Positions 20,646 to 31,345 of a stretch of 64,000 bases of DNA are shown here, piece after piece. The DNA is from Aliidiomarina celeris (GTDB lineage: Bacteria > Pseudomonadota > Gammaproteobacteria > Enterobacterales > Alteromonadaceae). The notes under the pieces were generated by a model, which was not told where the DNA came from, made no database searches, and was given only the letters and a program-made list of their open reading frames with translations. How positions within the stretch are numbered: the first letter of the stretch is position 1; each line of letters opens with the position of its first letter. Made by a program: the position numbers and the translations under genes. The stretch lies in NCBI RefSeq assembly GCF_003316875.1, contig NZ_QMIL01000001.1, positions 372,001 to 436,000 of the forward strand. The letters are read 5' to 3'.

Positions 20646-21785
20646 TTAGCGATTCGCAGGAGTCGGGTTTAGTTCAGCACTCGGTTGCACGTCTGGGTCG
20701 TTATTTATTTTAACCACCGCACCGTTACGAAGCTTCAATAAGCCCGACGTTGCAATACGTTCTCCGCGTTGCAAACCTTCTACCACTTCCACAACATCAC
20801 CACGCTCTTCACCTGTGCGAATCAACCGTTGTTGCACTTGTAGTTGTGCTTCTTGCTCACCCTCTTCCTCGTTCTCTGTAATGACATAAACCACATTACC
20901 GAACGGATTAAACTGTACCGCTGTTCGCGGAATAACTTTTGCTGTGCGAGGCGCTCCTATTTCCATACTCACCCGAGCGAACATGCCCGGCCGTAACCTG
21001 TTATCGTCATTAGCGAGTTTTGCTTGTACTTGAAACGTACGTGTGGCGCCATTCACTCGCGGCTCAACGGCGATAACCTCGCCTTGTACGCGCAGCCCCT
21101 GTTGGCTCTCCACATGCACATTCACGGTCATACCCGGCTCAATAACAGTCAAAAACCGCTCGGCCAAGGTAAAATTAAAATAAATAGGTTTGAATTGTTC
21201 CAATGCAATTAATGCAGTACCGGGGCTTACATAATCGCCTAAATTCACCATTCGAATGCCAAGTACACCGGAAAATGGAGCGCGTACTGTTTTAAGGCGA
21301 ATTTGCGCGCGTTGCGTTTCTACTGCAGCCTCAGCTTGTGCCAACTCGCCTTGTGCTCGCTCTAAATCTGAGGCAGACACAGACTCGCCGGCTACCAAAC
21401 GCTCCAACCGGCGTGCTTCCGTGCGGGCCAGTGCTGCAGTTGCAATAAGTTGCTGTAGCTGCGCTCGATCAACATCGGTGTCGAGTTCGAACAAAAGATC
21501 ACCCGCTTCAACCGCCTGGCCATTTTCGACATGAATAGCCGTGATGACACCGGCAGTTTGAACGCTTAGCTCGGTACCATTCACCGCCGCGAAACTGCCA
21601 ACCGTACTGAGTTCACTTGTCCACTGCTGCTCGTCAACTTCGGTTGCGGTTATGGTTACTGTGGGTGCCGGCATGTTATTAAAGAAATCATTCATAAAAT
21701 AATTTCCAACAGCCTTATAGCCAAAAATCAGCCCAAGCACCACGCTGATACTGAGCAACATAATCACCATTCGCTTCACGAGCAT
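20646..21785 (-). CDS. RND efflux periplasmic adaptor (membrane-fusion protein)
   Basis: Links the inner-membrane RND pump to an outer-membrane channel. The 379 residues have an N-terminal signal anchor (about 5-26), a biotinyl-lipoyl-like half-motif (TAGVITAIHVENGQAVEAGDLLFELD near residue 75), an alpha-helical hairpin of coiled-coil type (about 105-165), the second lipoyl half (VRAPFSGVLGIRMVNLGDYV) and beta-barrel and membrane-proximal domains. It is first in a two-gene operon with the permease. An inverted repeat lies upstream and could be a regulator site. Confidence 0.92.
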   Translation of the reverse strand: MLVKRMVIMLLSISVVLGLIFGYKAVGNYFMNDFFNNMPAPTVTITATEVDEQQWTSELSTVGSFAAVNGTELSVQTAGVITAIHVENGQAVEAGDLLFELDTDVDRAQLQQLIATAALARTEARRLERLVAGESVSASDLERAQGELAQAEAAVETQRAQIRLKTVRAPFSGVLGIRMVNLGDYVSPGTALIALEQFKPIYFNFTLAERFLTVIEPGMTVNVHVESQQGLRVQGEVIAVEPRVNGATRTFQVQAKLANDDNRLRPGMFARVSMEIGAPRTAKVIPRTAVQFNPFGNVVYVITENEEEGEQEAQLQVQQRLIRTGEERGDVVEVVEGLQRGERIATSGLLKLRNGAVVKINNDPDVQPSAELNPTPANR

Positions 21786-21849
21786 AATCTAAAGTCCTTC
21801 CTGAGCATTAACATTAAACAGAGGTTAAATTAACTACGAGATATAGAGC

Positions 21850-21882
21850 GGTTGGTTCAATACGCAAAAAGAAAAACCAACC
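21850..21882. repeat. Inverted repeat upstream of the RND pump operon
   Basis: GGTTGGTT (21850-21857) and AACCAACC (21875-21882) are perfect 8-base arms separated by 17 bases, 65-97 bases before the adaptor start codon. The spacing is too wide for a good terminator loop and the position fits an operator. No regulator gene is adjacent. Confidence 0.4.
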
Positions 21883-22012
21883 TACTGTGGTTTTCGGGCC
21901 AGTGGGTGATTTCCTTATCAGCCGGCCTTGCAAACAACTCAAACGTGTTCACACCATGTGCACAGAAACACCGCCTCTCAAGAGCTACACCCCGTACCTT
22001 ATGCGTCGAAAT

Positions 22013-22038
22013 AAAAACCGGCTGAGAAGCCGGTTTTT
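22013..22038 (-). terminator. Intrinsic terminator after sppA
   Basis: An 11-base perfect stem (AAAAACCGGCT / AGCCGGTTTTT) around a GAGA/TCTC tetraloop, 24 bases past the sppA stop, ending in a T-run on the minus strand. The rest of the 276-base gap (21786-22061) shows only the inverted repeat listed separately. Confidence 0.85.
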
Positions 22039-22061
22039 CGTGTGCTTTTAATAATTACTAA

Positions 22062-23888
22062 TTACTCACATTCGAAACAACGCAGGTAGATAGCACGAGG
22101 GTCGTTAAATTGCTTTAATACCATACGCGGATTAAGCAACTGGCGTAACTCTGCAATATCGAGACCTTCAACATCGGCTTTCACAACCCCCAACTGTTCG
22201 AGAAGCTGCTCCATAAAGGTTTTCTCACGCTCGGGCCAAAAAGCCGCATAACTCTCAAGTTCCGCCTTCTCGGCCGCCCGCTGCACTGCAAGTTCAAGGT
22301 TACCCAGCTCGTCTACAAGCCCAAGCTGCAGTGCTCGCTCACCCGACCAAACTTGGCCCTGAGCAACATTGTGCACGGCTTCCCGCGTCATTCCACGTGC
22401 TGCTGCAACTAAGTCGAGAAAGTCTTCATAGATGGCGTCTACACCACTTTGAACCACCAAGCCCAACTCTTCAGTAATAGGTTGAGTCATTGAAAAACCG
22501 GGAATTTCGGTGGTACTTGCGCCGTCATAAAACACGCCGATTTCAGCCAAGGTTTCATCTACTGTTGGAATTAATCCGAACACACCAATAGAGCCTGTTA
22601 TCGTTGAAGGCTCTGCTATGATTTGATCCGCACCCGCCGAAATCCAGTAACCACCAGAAGCGGCTACCGAGCTCATCGATGCAATAACAGGTTTGCCTGC
22701 TTCACGCAGTTGCAGTAACTCTTGGCGTATTACTTCTGAGGCAAATGCGCTCCCACCGGGGCTGTCTACTCGCAACACAACTGCTTTTACTTTATCGTCG
22801 TAGCGCGCTTTACGGAGCTCGCTTGCAAGCCGGTCACCACCAATTTCAGTCGGCATGCCTTGACCGTCTACAATTACACCTTTGGCAAGAATAATAGCGA
22901 CACGGTTATTGCTCATCATGCCGTCGGCATTGCGATTGCGAACGCTTTCAGGCAGTGTTTGCCAGTAATTGCGATGGTTAATATGTTCGAATTCACCCTT
23001 TTCTTTATCGCCTCCGGCCAAATCAATTAACCGGTCCAGCACTTCATGGCGGTGCAGCAGTTCGTCTACCAAACCATTTTCCTGTGCCATTTGAGCCATG
23101 TCGTAGTTACTTTCTTCCAGCGCAGCGAGAAGGTCTTCTAACTTACCTGAAGTCATACGCGGGTCAATGTCACGATGGCGCACAACAGTCGTTAAATACT
23201 GCTGCCATTGCTCATTTAACCAGCCTTCTAAATTCTCTCTCGCTTCGTCTGACATACCATTGAGTAGATAAGGTTCAACTGCAGACTTATAACTTCCAAC
23301 ACGGAATACATTTATTTTTACTTTCAGCTTGTCGAGCAACTCGCGATAATACGCGCGCTCAGTACGCAAGCCTTCAAGCATAATTCCGCCAAGCGGATGC
23401 ACCCAAATTTCATCGGCTTGGCTTGCAAGCAAATACTGCGTTTGCGTGTAGTTGTCTGCTGCTGTGTATACCTTTTTGCCCGAACTACGAAAATCGGCAA
23501 TGGCGTCGGCAAGCAGCTGCAAATGGTTCAAACTTCCGCCAGCGAATCTGCGCATGTTTAAATACATGCCAGTAATGCGATCATCGTTTTTGGCTTGCTC
23601 TAGAAGGGTTACCAATTCATAAACATTTTCTTGCGCTACTTCGCCGCCACCCAATATGCGGTTGAGCACTGCGTCGGTCGGATCAATGCTGGCTTGCTCT
23701 TCCACTAACACACCCATAGGTGCCAACACTAGAAAGCCACTCTCTGGCACTTCCGGTGTTTCATCGGGAGCAAAAATAGCACTCACCACAAAAATAATAA
23801 CGATTACAGTGAGAATGTGCGCAACATAACGGCGTAACGCAGAAAGCCCCGCCCCTATTTTGCCGAAAACCTTCGCAAGAAATTTCAT
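22062..23888 (-). CDS. sppA: Signal peptide peptidase SppA, 67-kDa type
   Basis: Membrane-bound protease that digests cleaved signal peptides. The 608 residues (E. coli 618) carry an N-terminal membrane anchor (about 22-42) and two tandem S49 domains. The catalytic Lys is in VGSYKSAVEPYLL near residue 201, and the nucleophile Ser in SSVAASGGYWISAGAD near residue 405. The C terminus ends CFECE, with two Cys of unknown purpose. No strong ribosome site precedes ATG 23888. It stands alone, with its own terminator and a repeated octamer just upstream. Confidence 0.95.
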   Translation of the reverse strand: MKFLAKVFGKIGAGLSALRRYVAHILTVIVIIFVVSAIFAPDETPEVPESGFLVLAPMGVLVEEQASIDPTDAVLNRILGGGEVAQENVYELVTLLEQAKNDDRITGMYLNMRRFAGGSLNHLQLLADAIADFRSSGKKVYTAADNYTQTQYLLASQADEIWVHPLGGIMLEGLRTERAYYRELLDKLKVKINVFRVGSYKSAVEPYLLNGMSDEARENLEGWLNEQWQQYLTTVVRHRDIDPRMTSGKLEDLLAALEESNYDMAQMAQENGLVDELLHRHEVLDRLIDLAGGDKEKGEFEHINHRNYWQTLPESVRNRNADGMMSNNRVAIILAKGVIVDGQGMPTEIGGDRLASELRKARYDDKVKAVVLRVDSPGGSAFASEVIRQELLQLREAGKPVIASMSSVAASGGYWISAGADQIIAEPSTITGSIGVFGLIPTVDETLAEIGVFYDGASTTEIPGFSMTQPITEELGLVVQSGVDAIYEDFLDLVAAARGMTREAVHNVAQGQVWSGERALQLGLVDELGNLELAVQRAAEKAELESYAAFWPEREKTFMEQLLEQLGVVKADVEGLDIAELRQLLNPRMVLKQFNDPRAIYLRCFECE

Positions 23889-23903
23889 TTATTTAACCTT
23901 ATA

Positions 23904-23927
23904 GTGAAGTTATTCGTTCGTGAAGTT
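23904..23927. repeat. Direct octamer repeat upstream of sppA
   Basis: GTGAAGTT occurs at 23904-23911 and again at 23920-23927, a 16-base period, 16-39 bases before the sppA start. It could be a two-half-site binding element or chance. No family of regulator is recognised. Confidence 0.3.
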
Positions 23928-24086
23928 ACCAAATTTTAACACACCTATTTTAGTGGAAAAATGCGTGCACGTTTGAATTAGAATGTAACAACTCATTACA
24001 CTATTTACCTGCACGTCACCGGCACGTTACCTGCACGGTACTCCACTTCATTTCGAAGCTTGCTGCTTACCTCTGCTACACGCAAG

Positions 24087-24114
24087 AAAAAAGCGCTTTC
24101 GCCAGCGCTTTTTC
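24087..24114 (-). terminator. Intrinsic terminator after the cytosine deaminase gene
   Basis: AAAAAGCGCT and AGCGCTTTTT form a 10-base stem around a 6-base loop, 14 bases past the deaminase stop, with T-runs in both directions. Confidence 0.8.
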
Positions 24115-24127
24115 AATTGAATATGCT

Positions 24128-24580
24128 CTATGAGTGCGCACACTCGCCAATGTCTTCGTTCCATATTTCAGGGCAACGCTCTATAAAGTCCGCCATAAGT
24201 TCTGTACAACGGTCGTCGTCCATTTCAATAACCTTTACTCCGGCTTCCCGCAGCCAGTCTAAATGCCCGCTGAAATTTTTCGACTCACCCACAACCACAG
24301 TGCCGATATTAAACTGTCGGATTAAACCTGAACAATACCAGCACGGCGCTAAGGTAGTAACTAATACTTTGTCGCGGTAATTGGTTTGCCGCCCTGCTTT
24401 GCGAAATGCGTCGGTTTCTCCGTGTACAGAAGGGTCATTGTCTTGCACACGCCTGTTTCGCCCTCGGCCCAATAGCTTACCGTTTGCGTCAAAGAGCGCA
24501 GCACCTACAGGTACACCGCCTTCTTCAAAGCCTTTACGTGCTTCTTTCAGCGCAACGTCGAGTAACGCTTCATAATCCAT
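24128..24580 (-). CDS. Cytosine deaminase, yeast Fcy1-like
   Basis: Zinc hydrolase of the cytidine-deaminase superfamily, predicted to convert cytosine to uracil for pyrimidine salvage. The 150 residues show the zinc and proton-shuttle motif HGE (SVHGETDAFRKAGR) and PCxxC (LAPCWYCSG). Similarity to yeast Fcy1 extends outside these, with GGVPVGA near the start, VVGESKNFSG, and the closing WNEDIGE, which points to this subgroup rather than TadA or guanine deaminase. E. coli CodA is an unrelated amidohydrolase. I start at ATG 24580 with AGG upstream; a GTG at 24607 would add nine residues. Monocistronic with its own terminator. Substrate is inferred from similarity. Confidence 0.82.
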   Translation of the reverse strand: MDYEALLDVALKEARKGFEEGGVPVGAALFDANGKLLGRGRNRRVQDNDPSVHGETDAFRKAGRQTNYRDKVLVTTLAPCWYCSGLIRQFNIGTVVVGESKNFSGHLDWLREAGVKVIEMDDDRCTELMADFIERCPEIWNEDIGECAHS

Positions 24581-24656
24581 AAGTTCTAACCTTGCGTGGC
24601 CAATCACATAATGGTTAAACCTTACTCATCCGACCTTGGCTTGGCAAGCTTAAAAT

Positions 24657-24684
24657 AGAAAAAGGCACCCGAGGGTGCCTTTTT
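24657..24684 (-). terminator. Intrinsic terminator after icd
   Basis: AAAAAGGCACC / GGTGCCTTTTT stem around a short CGAG-type loop, 40 bases past the icd stop, with T-runs on both strands. Confidence 0.82.
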
Positions 24685-24724
24685 AAAAACATTAATCTGT
24701 ATGAGCGTAGCAACGGGCAGCGGA

Positions 24725-26965
<2,241 letters not shown>

Positions 26966-27025
26966 TCAAACCACCCTCGTATAAGCGGTGAATCGTGAGT
27001 AAATGGGGTCAAATAAAGGGCGTAG

Positions 27026-27054
27026 ATTATGCCACTTTTACGTTGTTTTATCAA
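27026..27054 (-). promoter_or_regulatory. Sigma-70 promoter of icd
   Basis: On the minus strand TTGATA (27054-27049), a 17-base spacer, and CATAAT (27031-27026). This is a near-consensus pair located 76-104 bases before the icd start codon, in the divergent region shared with the S9 peptidase gene. Confidence 0.65.
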
Positions 27055-27214
27055 TCTGAGCCCTACGCGTCATGTCATTCTTTCGCCATTTCGCCGCAAA
27101 CTCTCGCCCATTCAAGCGAGGATATAAGTACGAACAATGGAACTAGCAGAAAGCCAGTAATTCAGGTAAAAAAGAAAACTCAAAAATTTGTTCGCTAACC
27201 ATTGGAGTTTAACC

Positions 27215-29272
27215 ATGAAAATATCGAATTCGGGGTGGGTTTTGGTCGCCTTTGCCCTACTGCTTGGCTACACGCCAAGTCTGCAGGCAGAAACAACCAA
27301 GCAGCCTTTGTCTGCCGAGCTTTTATGGCAACTGGAGCGTATCGGCTCGCCCAAAATTTCGCCGCAAGGAAATTATATTGTAGCGCCCGTTACCCGTTAC
27401 GACCTCGGCAGTGACAAAGGCCATACGCAGCTTTATCTATTCTCTGCCAACGGCAACGTGCAGCGGCCACTTACCGCTGAAGGTCAGCGTGTTAGCGAAG
27501 CCACATTCTCGCCCAACGGCAATGCCTTAGCGTTTATTAGCCAGCGCAACAACGACGACACTGGGCAAGTTTATATTCTCCCCTTGAACGAACCGGGTGA
27601 AGCGGTAAGGCTCACCGACGTACCTACCGGCGTACACGGCATAAAATGGGTTGGCAATCATATTTATTTTATCAGTCGCGTTTTTCCCGACCAAAGCTGG
27701 GCTGAAATGCGCGACACATTAAAAGCGGAATCATCTTCTCATGTGTCTGCACACCAGTGGAACGCGCTGCCCTATTCACAATTCGACCACTACATTGCCG
27801 AGAATCGGCAGGCTCATGTATTTCGTATCCCGGCACAGCCAAGCGAAGCCAGTTTAGCTACAGTAGAGGCTCTCACGCAGCCACTGGGAATTGAGCTACC
27901 TCGCTCTTCGCAAAGTGCCTCGAGCTATGACATTGATCCCACAGAAACTTGGATTGCATTTACCGCCGACAGTACGAACAACGGTGTAAGCCCTAAAATT
28001 GATTTATTTTTAGCGCGTATAGGGGAAAATTCCGCACGCAACATTACCGAAGAGAACGACGGCCCCGACACGCAACCCATGTTCAGCCCCAATGGTGCTG
28101 CGCTAGCCTTCGTTCGCCAACGCATTCGCGGCTTTTACGCCGACAATGCCAACTTAGTTTTACACGACATGCAACGCGGCACGCAACGTGTGCTTACCGA
28201 AGACTGGGACCGCAGCGTACGCGGCCTTGTGTGGACGCCAGACAGCCGCGGTTTTTATGGCGCGATTGACGACCAAGCGACTTCTCGAATCTATCATATT
28301 GACGCGCGCCGTGGTGCAGTTCGAGCCATTACCGGCGAATCGAATTTTGGCGGTCTCAGCATTGCCAACAATGGCGTTTTAATTGCAACCAACGAGAGCT
28401 TTTTACACCCGGCCCAACTTGTTCGTGTGAATACGCGTAACGGCTCAACCACACGTTTAGACACCTTTAATGATGAACGTTTAGCAAATGTAAACTTTGG
28501 TACTTTTGAGTCGGTCACTTACAAAGGCCATAATGGCCAAGACATACAAATGTGGATTCATTACCCGCCCGGTTTCGACTCAAGTAAAAAGTATCCACTG
28601 TTCTTACTTATTCATGGCGGCCCTCATAGCGCAATTACCAACGGCTTCCATTATCGTTGGAACGCGCAAACCTTCGCCTCTTGGGGTTATGTAACCGCGT
28701 GGCACAACTTTCATGGTTCAAGTGGTTTTGGCCAAGACTTTACCGACGCCATTAACCCCGACTGGATCACGGCACCTTATGCCGACACCATTGCAGCCGC
28801 GAACTACTTTCAAGAAAAGCCATGGATTGATAACGACCGTTTGTTCGCCGGCGGTGCAAGTTACGGCGGCTATTTAAGTACAATTTTGCTCGGCAAAGAA
28901 CATCCGTTTAATGCGCTTCTTATTCACGCGCCGGTATACAATATGTATTCGCAAATGTCGGCCGACTTTGCCGTACACGCCGAACGTTTTGGTCATTATT
29001 GGGAGAACGACATTTATAAAGAAATTTCGCCCCACTATTTTGCCGAAAATTTCGACACGCCCGCTCTACTCATTCACGGCCAGCGCGATTTACGCGTACC
29101 CTTTGGGCAAAGTTTCGAATTATTTCGAACCTTACAGAGTAAAGGCGTGGAGTCGCGGTTAATTTACTTTCCCGACGAAAACCACTGGATACTCAAGCCC
29201 AACAATTCAATTTACTGGTACAACGAGGTCCGAAACTGGGTAGAGCAACACACGCCACCCGGCCCCCGTTAA
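27215..29272 (+). CDS. Secreted S9-family peptidase (prolyl oligopeptidase-like)
   Basis: Periplasmic or secreted serine peptidase, probably cutting small peptides. The 685 residues begin with a signal peptide (MKISNSGWVLVAFALLLGY, cleavage near LQA-E). A beta-propeller made of WD-like/TolB-like strands follows (about 40-400), then an alpha/beta-hydrolase domain with the nucleophile Ser in GGASYGGYL near 545, Asp in HGQRDLRVP near 625 and His in DENHWIL near 657. I chose ATG 27215 because GGAG lies upstream and the signal peptide starts there; the frame extends upstream to an ATG at 27188. Divergent from icd, ended by a hairpin. Exact specificity (S9C acylaminoacyl type is closest) is inference. 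Confidence 0.9.
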   Translation: MKISNSGWVLVAFALLLGYTPSLQAETTKQPLSAELLWQLERIGSPKISPQGNYIVAPVTRYDLGSDKGHTQLYLFSANGNVQRPLTAEGQRVSEATFSPNGNALAFISQRNNDDTGQVYILPLNEPGEAVRLTDVPTGVHGIKWVGNHIYFISRVFPDQSWAEMRDTLKAESSSHVSAHQWNALPYSQFDHYIAENRQAHVFRIPAQPSEASLATVEALTQPLGIELPRSSQSASSYDIDPTETWIAFTADSTNNGVSPKIDLFLARIGENSARNITEENDGPDTQPMFSPNGAALAFVRQRIRGFYADNANLVLHDMQRGTQRVLTEDWDRSVRGLVWTPDSRGFYGAIDDQATSRIYHIDARRGAVRAITGESNFGGLSIANNGVLIATNESFLHPAQLVRVNTRNGSTTRLDTFNDERLANVNFGTFESVTYKGHNGQDIQMWIHYPPGFDSSKKYPLFLLIHGGPHSAITNGFHYRWNAQTFASWGYVTAWHNFHGSSGFGQDFTDAINPDWITAPYADTIAAANYFQEKPWIDNDRLFAGGASYGGYLSTILLGKEHPFNALLIHAPVYNMYSQMSADFAVHAERFGHYWENDIYKEISPHYFAENFDTPALLIHGQRDLRVPFGQSFELFRTLQSKGVESRLIYFPDENHWILKPNNSIYWYNEVRNWVEQHTPPGPR

Positions 29273-29303
29273 GCAGTATCCACTCGCTTTCGATAGCGCA
29301 TTC

Positions 29304-29328
29304 AAAGCCCGCAATTGCGGGCTTTTTA
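29304..29328 (+). terminator. Intrinsic terminator after the S9 peptidase gene
   Basis: AAAGCCCGC / GCGGGCTTT stem with an AATT loop and a run of five T, 32 bases past the stop codon. Confidence 0.85.
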
Positions 29329-29360
29329 ATTGCCGCAGCGGGAAATATGTGGCCTCCCCT

Positions 29361-29386
29361 ATACTTGACTAAAACACTCAAGTTAT
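29361..29386 (+). promoter_or_regulatory. IscR type 1-like box at the iscR promoter
   Basis: An imperfect palindrome whose left half reads ATACTTGACT and right half ACTCAAGTTAT, with AAAAC between. From memory of the E. coli type 1 IscR consensus (ATASYYGACT, five bases, AGTCRRSTAT) I count about 22 of 25 matches. It lies 76-101 bases before the iscR ATG. A possible promoter, GTGACA (29387-29392) then 17 bases then AATACT, lies directly downstream, so a bound repressor would sit at the -35. It implies negative autoregulation by [2Fe-2S]-IscR. Confidence 0.68.
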
Positions 29387-29461
29387 GTGACACTCGCGTT
29401 ATTGTTCAAAATACTTATGTTCAGGCTGGCGGCCATTTCGAATGCATGGGGGATTAAACAC

Positions 29462-29947
29462 ATGAGGCTTACATCAAAAGGTCGTTACGCGGTAACTGCT
29501 ATGCTCGACGTTGCAATTTATGGCAACGAGAGTCCCGTTCCCCTGTCTGACATTGCTGAACGCCAAGACATTTCTCTTTCGTATTTAGAGCAGCTGTTTT
29601 CGAAGCTACGGCGCGCGCAATTAGTGGAAAGCGTACGCGGGCCTGGTGGTGGTTATCGTTTAGTGGGTCCTGCTGAGGCTATTTCGGTGGGCAAAATCAT
29701 TCAAGCGGTGAATGAGTCTATAGACGCAACCCGTTGTAATGGAAAGGCGAATTGCCGTGGTGGCGAAAAATGCCTGACGCACAATCTTTGGTCTGAATTG
29801 AGTGACCGAATTGCTAACTTTCTCGACGAGATATCACTAGGAAGCTTAACGATGAACGCTTCGCCGTTAGTCGACCACCCGATCAGTAGAAAACCGGAAC
29901 ACAAGCACGCCTCTGCGTTTACTCGAATTCCGGTTCAACCGACTTGA
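29462..29947 (+). CDS. iscR: Iron-sulfur cluster regulator IscR
   Basis: Rrf2-family repressor that senses iron-sulfur status with a [2Fe-2S] cluster. Starting at ATG 29462 ([16 protein letters not shown]) it is 161 residues, as in E. coli. The winged-helix DNA-binding part is residues 1-70 with [16 protein letters not shown]. The cluster cysteines are exactly C92, C98 and C104 with the ligand His at 107. The frame continues upstream but the extra residues lie inside the promoter. Unlike E. coli, no iscSUA follows: the gene runs toward the end of the suf operon, with only 12 bases between the two stops and no terminator there. Confidence 0.96.
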   Translation: MRLTSKGRYAVTAMLDVAIYGNESPVPLSDIAERQDISLSYLEQLFSKLRRAQLVESVRGPGGGYRLVGPAEAISVGKIIQAVNESIDATRCNGKANCRGGEKCLTHNLWSELSDRIANFLDEISLGSLTMNASPLVDHPISRKPEHKHASAFTRIPVQPT

Positions 29948-29959
29948 TAAAAAGCGGTG

Positions 29960-30370
29960 TTACAAAGCGTGGGCTGCGGTCGTTTGTATTTTTGCCACAA
30001 TAGCTTTGAGCCCATTGCCCCGCGTCGGCGACAAATGCTTTTCCAAATCAATGGCTTGAAAAAAGCCTTCAATATCAAATGCGGTTATTTCTGCCGCTGT
30101 TTTATGGTTGTATGCTGCCATAACGAGCGCTAACAGGCCTTTTACAATCATGGCGTCGCTATACACCCGAAAGTGCAGCGTATCCCCTTCCGTTTGTGTA
30201 ATCAGCCACACGTCGCTTTGGCAACCTTTCACTTTTAACTCAGGCAAGCGGTCCGCTTCTGGCATTTCCGGCAGTTGCTTACCTAGGTCGATAATGTATT
30301 GATAACGCGATTCCCAATCATCGAGAAATTCAATGTCGTCGATAATTTCTTGTACTGAAGGTAAATTCAT
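29960..30370 (-). CDS. sufE: Cysteine desulfuration protein SufE
   Basis: Accepts persulfide sulfur from SufS and passes it to the SufBCD scaffold. The 136 residues contain the acceptor Cys in VKGCQSDVWL near residue 51 and the usual start PSVQEIIDDIEFLDDWESRYQYIIDLGK. It is the last gene of the suf operon, 24 bases after the SufT-like gene, and converges on iscR. CsdE is a close relative, but the operon context favours SufE. Confidence 0.95.
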   Translation of the reverse strand: MNLPSVQEIIDDIEFLDDWESRYQYIIDLGKQLPEMPEADRLPELKVKGCQSDVWLITQTEGDTLHFRVYSDAMIVKGLLALVMAAYNHKTAAEITAFDIEGFFQAIDLEKHLSPTRGNGLKAIVAKIQTTAAHAL

Positions 30371-30394
30371 AGCGCTCTCTGTTTAAAGCATGAA

Positions 30395-30925
30395 TTAGAA
30401 GAATAAACCGGCTTCAAGCTGTGCTTCTTCACTCATTTTGTCGCGCGACCAAGGGGGATCAAACACTAAGTCAACCACCACTTCTTTCACAAATGGCACC
30501 ATACCGACACGATACTCAACATCGCCAACGAGTACAGGCCCCATGCCACACCCCGGCGCTGTTAACGTCATGTCGATACGCACCGTACCTGAGCTTTGCT
30601 CAATCGCGACCTTATAAATCAATCCCAAAGACACCAAGTTTATTGGAATTTCAGGATCATAAACCGATTCCAACGCTTCCCATACTTGGGTTTCAGAGAT
30701 TTCACCATTGCTCGGCGTGGTAAAATTCAGCACTGTGGGCTTACGGCCTAAAGCGTCGGCGTCGGTACCGTCTATACGCCACATATTACCTTGCCAAGTA
30801 ATCGTGTAATTACCCCCTAGATCTTGGGTAATATTCACAAACTCCCCAGCCGGTAGTACTTTTACTTCGCCACTTGGTACTTTTCGTGCTTTGCACTCAC
30901 GGCTTAAGGTTACAATTTTTTGCAT
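30395..30925 (-). CDS. sufT: SufT-like iron-sulfur maturation protein (DUF59/MIP18)
   Basis: Accessory factor for iron-sulfur cluster assembly or delivery in the MIP18 family. The 176 residues have an extra N-terminal domain (about 1-70), as in the longer SufT form. The MIP18 domain carries WEALESVYDPEIPINLVSLGLIY near 83 and the conserved LTAPGCGMGPVL with its Cys near 130. It lies between sufA and sufE in the same operon. SufT is not part of the E. coli suf operon but is common in others. The symbol follows the longer-protein family definition; role is by analogy. Confidence 0.9.
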   Translation of the reverse strand: MQKIVTLSRECKARKVPSGEVKVLPAGEFVNITQDLGGNYTITWQGNMWRIDGTDADALGRKPTVLNFTTPSNGEISETQVWEALESVYDPEIPINLVSLGLIYKVAIEQSSGTVRIDMTLTAPGCGMGPVLVGDVEYRVGMVPFVKEVVVDLVFDPPWSRDKMSEEAQLEAGLFF

Positions 30926-30964
30926 GGTTATGAACGCCCGCTCCGTCTCCGTAGTCGTTTACGC

Positions 30965-31336
30965 TTAAGCCACACTGAAGCTTTCGCCACAACCACAGGC
31001 GTCAACAACATTTGGATTATTAAACTTCAAAATACCGTTAATGCCTTCTTTTACATAATCCAGCTCAGTATTTTTTAAAATAGGCAGTGCGTCTTTCGCT
31101 ACTGCAACAACCACAGTATCGGAAAGCGTCACCACTTCGTCATCGGCCGCTGGCTCATTGGCATAATCCACCACATAAGCGAAGCCGGTACAGCCACTCA
31201 GTTTGGTGCTCAAACGAATAATTTTACCCGGCATTGCTTTCAGCTTCTGTTCAAAGTGTTTTACCGCGCTCGCGGTAGCCGTTACCACAGGTGTATTGGG
31301 TACCTTTTTTTCCGGTACGTAAGTTTCAACCGACAT
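30965..31336 (-). CDS. sufA: A-type iron-sulfur carrier SufA
   Basis: Receives clusters from SufBCD and hands them to target enzymes. The 123 residues end with the HesB/IscA motif CGCGESF; the third Cys lies in LSGCTGFAYVVDY near residue 48. Three candidate start codons occur in a row (GTG 31342, ATG 31339, ATG 31336). The last is best because GGAG lies five bases before it and overlaps the sufS stop. The C-terminal Cys pair and the operon position support SufA over ErpA or IscA. Confidence 0.93.
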   Translation of the reverse strand: MSVETYVPEKKVPNTPVVTATASAVKHFEQKLKAMPGKIIRLSTKLSGCTGFAYVVDYANEPAADDEVVTLSDTVVVAVAKDALPILKNTELDYVKEGINGILKFNNPNVVDACGCGESFSVA

Positions 31337-31345
31337 CATCACTCC

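Noticed and set aside
24003-24046. Repeated TTACCTGCACG segments between sppA and the deaminase gene
   Set aside because: Two short imperfect copies only; no extended structure or gene-related position.
26995-27198. Small plus-strand frame of 67 codons between icd and the S9 peptidase
   Set aside because: Overlaps the icd promoter, lacks a ribosome site and has no recognisable features.
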